The notes under the pieces: model-generated
Seen by the model: the letters and a program-made list of their open reading frames with translations, nothing else
What the model was told of the DNA's origin: nothing
Database searches by the model: none
Made by a program: the position numbers and the translations under genes
Assembly (NCBI RefSeq): GCF_046000175.1
Contig: NZ_JBEOMB010000049.1
Span: 1-64,000 of the forward strand
DNA length: 64,000 bases
Reading direction: 5' to 3'
Source of the DNA: Rhodoplanes sp046000175
GTDB lineage: Bacteria > Pseudomonadota > Alphaproteobacteria > Rhizobiales > Xanthobacteraceae
Shown: piece after piece, positions 60,098 through 64,000 of the stretch
Layout: the number at the start of each line of letters is the position of its first letter
Position numbering within the stretch: the stretch's first letter is position 1

Positions 60098-60583
60098 TCA
60101 CTTCACTTCGGTGGCGTTCTGGAAGGTGCTGGAGACGAGCGGCTTGGCGTCGAGCTGCGGCACGTGGCACTGGGTGCAGAAGAACCGCGTGCCCGAAATC
60201 TTGTCGAGGCGGTTGCCCTCGCGGTCGTTGTAGTGCGTCTCGGAGACCTTCGGGGCGCCCGCCTTGATGTTCGCCGGCCAGTCGTGACAGGTCATGCACT
60301 GGTTGAAGTCCTTGGTGACCTGATAGGTCTCGATCCGGTGCGGGATCAGCGGCGGCTGCTGGCGATAGGCGCGGCCGAACATGCCGTCGGACGGCGTGTC
60401 CTGCTTGACCACCGGCGGCGCCGTGCCGATCTCCTCGAGGCCGACGTCGCCGCGCAGGCTCTTGAGCGAGGTGCGCTCCTGCGCGAGCCCCATCCCGCCG
60501 GTCGCGGCGAGAAGCGCGACGAGCGTCGCGACGAGGGTCGCCATCAGGGCGACGCGCCCGGCTCGGGTTCGCGGTTCGGCCAT
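60098..60583 (-). CDS. napB: NapB dihaem cytochrome c of periplasmic nitrate reductase
   Basis: Electron-transfer subunit of 161 residues that binds NapA in the periplasm. Two haem sites, CMTCH and CTQCH, are present, together with the NapB-specific AYRQQPPLIPHRIE and FNQCMTCHDWP blocks. A signal peptide covers about residues 1-35. ATG at 60583 has GGAGG upstream. It lies between napH and napC. Confidence 0.9.
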   Translation of the reverse strand: MAEPRTRAGRVALMATLVATLVALLAATGGMGLAQERTSLKSLRGDVGLEEIGTAPPVVKQDTPSDGMFGRAYRQQPPLIPHRIETYQVTKDFNQCMTCHDWPANIKAGAPKVSETHYNDREGNRLDKISGTRFFCTQCHVPQLDAKPLVSSTFQNATEVK

Positions 60584-60611
60584 CGTTGCCCTCCATCGGT
60601 GTGTCATCGGA

Positions 60612-61592
60612 TCAGACCTTCTCCAGCGTCGCCGGGGAGTCGGGCCCGGCGACCGGCGGCGACGGCGGCGGGGCCGCGTCGACGCCCCGATCGAAACGGT
60701 GGGTGAACGTGAAGACGCGCTCCGGGCAGACGTCGACGCAGCGCCCGCATGTCGTGCAGTCGCCCGAGAGGATCACCGGGGTCGCGTCGGCGCGCCCGCG
60801 CAGCGCCGGCGCGATGACGTGATTCTCGGGACAGACCGCGAAGCAGTCGAGGCAGTCGTCGCAGCGCGCCCGGCCGCGCGCCGAGACCCGCAGCAGCGTC
60901 GCCTTGCCGATCAGGCCGTAGGCGGTGCCGACCGGGCAGACATGGCCGCACCAGCCGTCACGCGCGACGACGAGATCGAACACGAAGATCGCGACGACGA
61001 CAGCGAGGCCGGCGAGCGTGCCGAACAGGATCGCCCGGTAGATCAGCGTCACCGGATTGATCAGCTCGAACGCGATCGTGCCGGTCGCCGCTGCGGCGGC
61101 CAGCACCGCGACGGCGACCAGCCAGCGCGTCTCGCGCCGCATGGAGAAACCTTTCTCGACGCCGAGCCGGCGGCGCAGCCACGCGGCCAGATCCGTCACC
61201 GGGTTCACCGGGCAGACGAAGGAGCAGAACGTGCGGCCGCCGAAGATCAGATAGAAGCCGATCACGATCGCGACGCCGGTGAGCGCCGTCGTCTCCGGCC
61301 AGTGGCGCGCGGCGAGCGACTGCAGGACGACGAAAGGATCGGTGAGCGGCAGCACGTCGAAGGTGAGGCTCGCGGCGAGCGTGCCCTTGGCGATCCACAC
61401 GCCCGCGAACGGGCCGGTCAGGAACAGCGCCAGCACGCCGAGCTGGGTCAGCCGGCGCAGGATCAGCCAGCGGTTCGCGGTCCAGACGCCGTGCAGCCGG
61501 CGCGCCTCGCGGCCGGGAACGCGCGCCGCGGCGCGGGCCGCGCCGTGAGACGCCGATCGAGTCGGAGTGGCGGCCGGAGCGCCGGCGCTCAT
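60612..61592 (-). CDS. napH: NapH membrane ferredoxin-type protein
   Basis: Membrane Fe-S protein of 326 residues, four hydrophobic helices with CPVNPV and CGHVCPVG loop cysteines on the cytosolic side, and a C-terminal pair of [4Fe-4S] sites (CDDCLDCFAVCPE and CTTCGRCVDVCPE). NapH with NapG forms a quinol dehydrogenase feeding nitrate reductase, often menaquinol-linked. Its ATG overlaps the napG stop by four bases. The extended N-terminus has a basic, alanine-rich stretch. Confidence 0.9.
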   Translation of the reverse strand: MSAGAPAATPTRSASHGAARAAARVPGREARRLHGVWTANRWLILRRLTQLGVLALFLTGPFAGVWIAKGTLAASLTFDVLPLTDPFVVLQSLAARHWPETTALTGVAIVIGFYLIFGGRTFCSFVCPVNPVTDLAAWLRRRLGVEKGFSMRRETRWLVAVAVLAAAAATGTIAFELINPVTLIYRAILFGTLAGLAVVVAIFVFDLVVARDGWCGHVCPVGTAYGLIGKATLLRVSARGRARCDDCLDCFAVCPENHVIAPALRGRADATPVILSGDCTTCGRCVDVCPERVFTFTHRFDRGVDAAPPPSPPVAGPDSPATLEKV

Positions 61593-62344
61593 GGCTTCAC
61601 CTCCGGCAAACGGTCCGGCAGGTCGATGATGCCGGGCACCAGCTCGCGGCCGGCCTTGCGCTTCTCCTCCCAGCCGCGGCGGTAGTGCTCGTCCTGTCGA
61701 CCTACCGCGAGCTTCACCGGCAGCACCTTGATGGCGGCCTCGGTGAGAACGCAGGACTTCTCGCACTTGCCGCAGCCCGTGCAGGCGTCGGCATGGACGA
61801 CCGGCTCGAACACGGCGTGCCTGCCGGTGCGGCGGTTGTGGGTCTGCTCCAGCGTGATCGCCTTGTCGATCACGGGGCACACGCGATAGCAGACGTCGCA
61901 GCGCAGCCCCTGCAGATTGAGGCAGGTGTCGCGCGACACGATCACGGCGACGCCCATGCGGGCCGCCGTGATGTCGACCAGGCTCTTGTCGAGTGCGCCG
62001 GTCGGGCACGCCTTCACGCACGGGATGTCCTCGCACATCTCGCACGGAATGCCGCGCGCCTTGAAGAACGGCGTTCCGCCGGCCGGCCCGGCGGCGAGAT
62101 CGGCGAGCTTCAGCGTGTCGTAGGGGCAGGCGCGCACGCACAGCCCGCAGCGCACGCAGGCGGACAGGAACTTCGCCTCGGGCAAGGCGCCGGGCGGCCG
62201 CAGCGCATCGGCCGGCAGCGAGCGCGACTGGCCGGAGAGAACCGCGAGCCCGAGCCCGCACGCGCTCGCGCCCACCGCCGTGCGCAGGGTGGCCTGCACG
62301 AAGCGGCGGCGGGTCGGGGTCTTGCGGTCGGTCTCGGTCGGCAT
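61589..62344 (-). CDS. napG: NapG periplasmic ferredoxin-type protein
   Basis: A 251-residue polyferredoxin with a twin-arginine signal (RRRFVQATLR) at residues 12-21, so it is exported folded. Four [4Fe-4S] cluster motifs are visible: CVRCGLCVRACP, CEMCEDIPCVKACP, CDVCYRVCP, CTGCGKCEKSCV. NapG couples to NapH on the membrane and donates electrons to NapC or NapB. It follows napA after 42 bases and overlaps napH. Confidence 0.9.
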   Translation of the reverse strand: MPTETDRKTPTRRRFVQATLRTAVGASACGLGLAVLSGQSRSLPADALRPPGALPEAKFLSACVRCGLCVRACPYDTLKLADLAAGPAGGTPFFKARGIPCEMCEDIPCVKACPTGALDKSLVDITAARMGVAVIVSRDTCLNLQGLRCDVCYRVCPVIDKAITLEQTHNRRTGRHAVFEPVVHADACTGCGKCEKSCVLTEAAIKVLPVKLAVGRQDEHYRRGWEEKRKAGRELVPGIIDLPDRLPEVKP

Positions 62345-62386
62345 GACCAGGCTCTGATGCTCACGAACGACGGTGCGGGCGGCCGA

Positions 62387-64000
62387 TCAGATCGGCACGA
62401 CCTTGCAGGCCGCCTTCTTGAAGTCGGTCTCCTTCGAGATCGGGCAGGTCGCGTCCAGCGTGAGCTTGTTGACCAGCTGGCCCTCGTCGAAGAACGGGAT
62501 GAAGACGAGGCCCGGCGGCATCTTGTTGCGGCCGCGGGTCTCCACCCGCGTGATCACCTCGCCGCGGCGCGTGATCACCTTGACGGACTGGCCGCGCCTC
62601 AAGCCCCGGCTCTGCGCATCGTCCGGATGCATGAACAGCTGCGCGGTCGGATAGGAGCGGTGCAGCTCGGGCACGCGGCGCGTCATCGAGCCGGAATGCC
62701 AGTGCTCCAGCACGCGGCCGGTGCACAGCCACATGTCGTAATCCTTGTCCGGGCTCTCGGCGGCCGGCTCGTAGGGACAGAAGATGATGCGGGCCCGGCC
62801 GTCCGGCTTGCCGTAGAACTTCACGCCCTCGCCGGCCTTGACGTAGGGGTCGTAGCCCTCGCGGAAGCGCCACAGCGTCTCCTTGCCGTCGACCACGGGC
62901 CAGCGCAGGCCGCGCGCCTTGTGATAGATGTCGAACGGCGCGAGATCGTGCGCCTTGCCGCGGCCGAAGGCGGCATACTCCTCGAACAGCCCCTTCTGGA
63001 CGTAGAATCCGAACGCCTGGGACTCGTCGTTGTCGAAGCCCTGCTGGGTCTCGGCGAGCGGGAACTTGTTGACGGCGCCGTTGGCGTAGAGCACGTCGAA
63101 GAGCGTCTTGCCGCGCAGCTCCGGCTTCTTGGCGATCAGCTCCTCGGGCCACACCTCCTCGACCTTGAAGTACTTCGAGAACTCGATGGTCTGCCAGAGG
63201 TCGGAGCGGGCCTCGCCCGGCGCCTTCACCTGCTGGCGCCAGAACTGGCCGCGCCGCTCGGCATTGCCGTAGGCGCCCTCCTTCTCCATCCACATCGCGG
63301 TCGGGAGAATCAGATCCGCGGCGAGCGCCGTGACGGTCGGGTACGGATCGGAGACGACGACGAAGTTTTCGGGGTTGCGGTAGCCCGGCAGGCCCTCGCC
63401 GCTCATGTTCGGCGCGGTCTGCATGTTGTTGGTGCACTGGACCCAGTAGGCGTTGAGCTTGCCGTCCTTGAGCATCCGGTGCTGCACGACGGCGTGATAG
63501 CCGATATTGCCCGGGATGGTGCCTTCGGGGAGCTGCCAGATCTTCTCGGCGACGGCGCGGTGCGCCGGGCTGGTCACCACCATGTCGGCCGGCAGGCGAT
63601 GCGCGAAGGTGCCGACCTCGCGGGCCGTGCCGCAGGCCGAGGGCTGGCCGGTGAGCGAGAACGGGCCGTTGCCGGGCTCCGAGATCTTCCCCGTGAGCAG
63701 ATGGATGTTGTAGACGAGGTTGTTCACCCAGGTGCCGCGAGCGTGCTGGTTGAAGCCCATGGTCCAGTAGGAGACGACCTTCTTCTTCGGGTCGGCATAG
63801 AGCCTGGCGAGCTTGACGAGCTTGTCGGGCTCGACGCCGGAGAGCTTCGCCGTGTAGTCCAGCGTGTATTTCGCCACCTGCTCCTTGTACTGATCGAACG
63901 TGATCTCACGCATGCCGGCCGGATCGATGGCACCGCCCTGCCCCGCCTTGTGCGAGGCGTTCTTGGCCGCCACCTCGCGCGGATCGGTCGGGCGCAGGCC
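62387..64000 (-). CDS. napA: NapA periplasmic nitrate reductase catalytic subunit (5' end outside window)
   Basis: Molybdenum bis-MGD enzyme that reduces nitrate to nitrite in the periplasm. Visible are 537 codons, the C-terminal two thirds; the first roughly 300 residues with the Tat signal and [4Fe-4S] cysteines lie beyond the window. The frame is open to base 64000, and the GTG near 63973 is internal. Landmarks are YWTMGFNQHARGTWVNNLVYN, TGQPSACGTAREVGTFAHRLP, the molybdopterin-binding CTNNMQTAPN, and LCTGRVLEHWHSGSMTRRVPEL near the C-terminus, which all match NapA. Operon order on this strand is napA-G-H-B-C. Confidence 0.95.
   Translation of the reverse strand, partial: GLRPTDPREVAAKNASHKAGQGGAIDPAGMREITFDQYKEQVAKYTLDYTAKLSGVEPDKLVKLARLYADPKKKVVSYWTMGFNQHARGTWVNNLVYNIHLLTGKISEPGNGPFSLTGQPSACGTAREVGTFAHRLPADMVVTSPAHRAVAEKIWQLPEGTIPGNIGYHAVVQHRMLKDGKLNAYWVQCTNNMQTAPNMSGEGLPGYRNPENFVVVSDPYPTVTALAADLILPTAMWMEKEGAYGNAERRGQFWRQQVKAPGEARSDLWQTIEFSKYFKVEEVWPEELIAKKPELRGKTLFDVLYANGAVNKFPLAETQQGFDNDESQAFGFYVQKGLFEEYAAFGRGKAHDLAPFDIYHKARGLRWPVVDGKETLWRFREGYDPYVKAGEGVKFYGKPDGRARIIFCPYEPAAESPDKDYDMWLCTGRVLEHWHSGSMTRRVPELHRSYPTAQLFMHPDDAQSRGLRRGQSVKVITRRGEVITRVETRGRNKMPPGLVFIPFFDEGQLVNKLTLDATCPISKETDFKKAACKVVPI

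Noticed and set aside
63973..63973. GTG as napA start
   Set aside because: The frame is open to the window end and homology to NapA continues past it, so it is an internal valine.

Overview
The window is high-GC (my impression is high 60s to about 70 percent) DNA from an alphaproteobacterium, most likely a member of the Hyphomicrobiales. Pointers are alphaproteobacterial signature families (DUF2336, DUF1491, DUF1150, DUF5330), a small heat-shock gene behind a ROSE-type RNA thermometer, CtrA-like boxes, a hopanoid operon and abundant REP-like repeats. A BciB-type 8-vinyl reductase homologue and a periplasmic nitrate reductase operon suggest a phototrophic, nitrate-respiring purple bacterium or a close relative, for example something Rhodoplanes-like. 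That genus guess is inference only.

Region by region: 0.1-7.4 kb is catabolic. It holds an AtoDA CoA transferase, a beta-keto acid cleavage enzyme, a cyclase-family hydrolase, an aromatic-acid-type MFS transporter, a divergent TetR regulator with a palindromic operator candidate, and an exported hydratase of the fumarylacetoacetase superfamily. 7.5-16.3 kb is mostly core genome: BciB homologue, lipoprotein, DUF2336 and DUF1491 proteins, peptidoglycan-binding protein, PAS histidine kinase, DUF5330 protein and SufE. 16.5-33 kb is a mixture of orphan solute-binding proteins, an exonuclease, MFS and TauE transporters, a secreted caspase-like protein, manganese catalase, lipoprotein hydrolase, L,D-transpeptidase, PanE-like reductase, the Hsp20-DUF1150 pair and PtsN.

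33.4-37.9 kb encodes an oxidoreductase with a complete tripartite tricarboxylate transporter (TctC, TctB, TctA). 38-44 kb looks like an uptake and degradation cluster for a cyclic amide or ureide: an NMT1/SsuA-type ABC transporter, a hydantoinase-family amidohydrolase, a coupled protein of unknown function, and an isochorismatase-VOC fusion.

44.3-52.1 kb is the most unusual part. Five genes in one direction encode an NfnA-like and an NfnB/GltD-like flavoprotein, the fused gamma-alpha and the beta subunits of a 2-oxoacid:ferredoxin oxidoreductase, and a 744-residue protein that looks like a degenerate pyruvate:ferredoxin oxidoreductase beta domain joined to a one-cluster ferredoxin. Together they could link 2-oxoacid oxidation or reduction to ferredoxin and NAD(P)H. 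52.6-59.2 kb carries a prenyl diphosphate synthase and the operon hpnC-hpnD-hpnE-shc, which leads from farnesyl diphosphate through squalene to hopanoids. 59.3-64 kb is napAGHBC on the minus strand, with napA cut by the window end.

Several families of GC-rich inverted repeats fill the spaces between genes. I saw no rRNA, tRNA, CRISPR array, transposase or phage gene.
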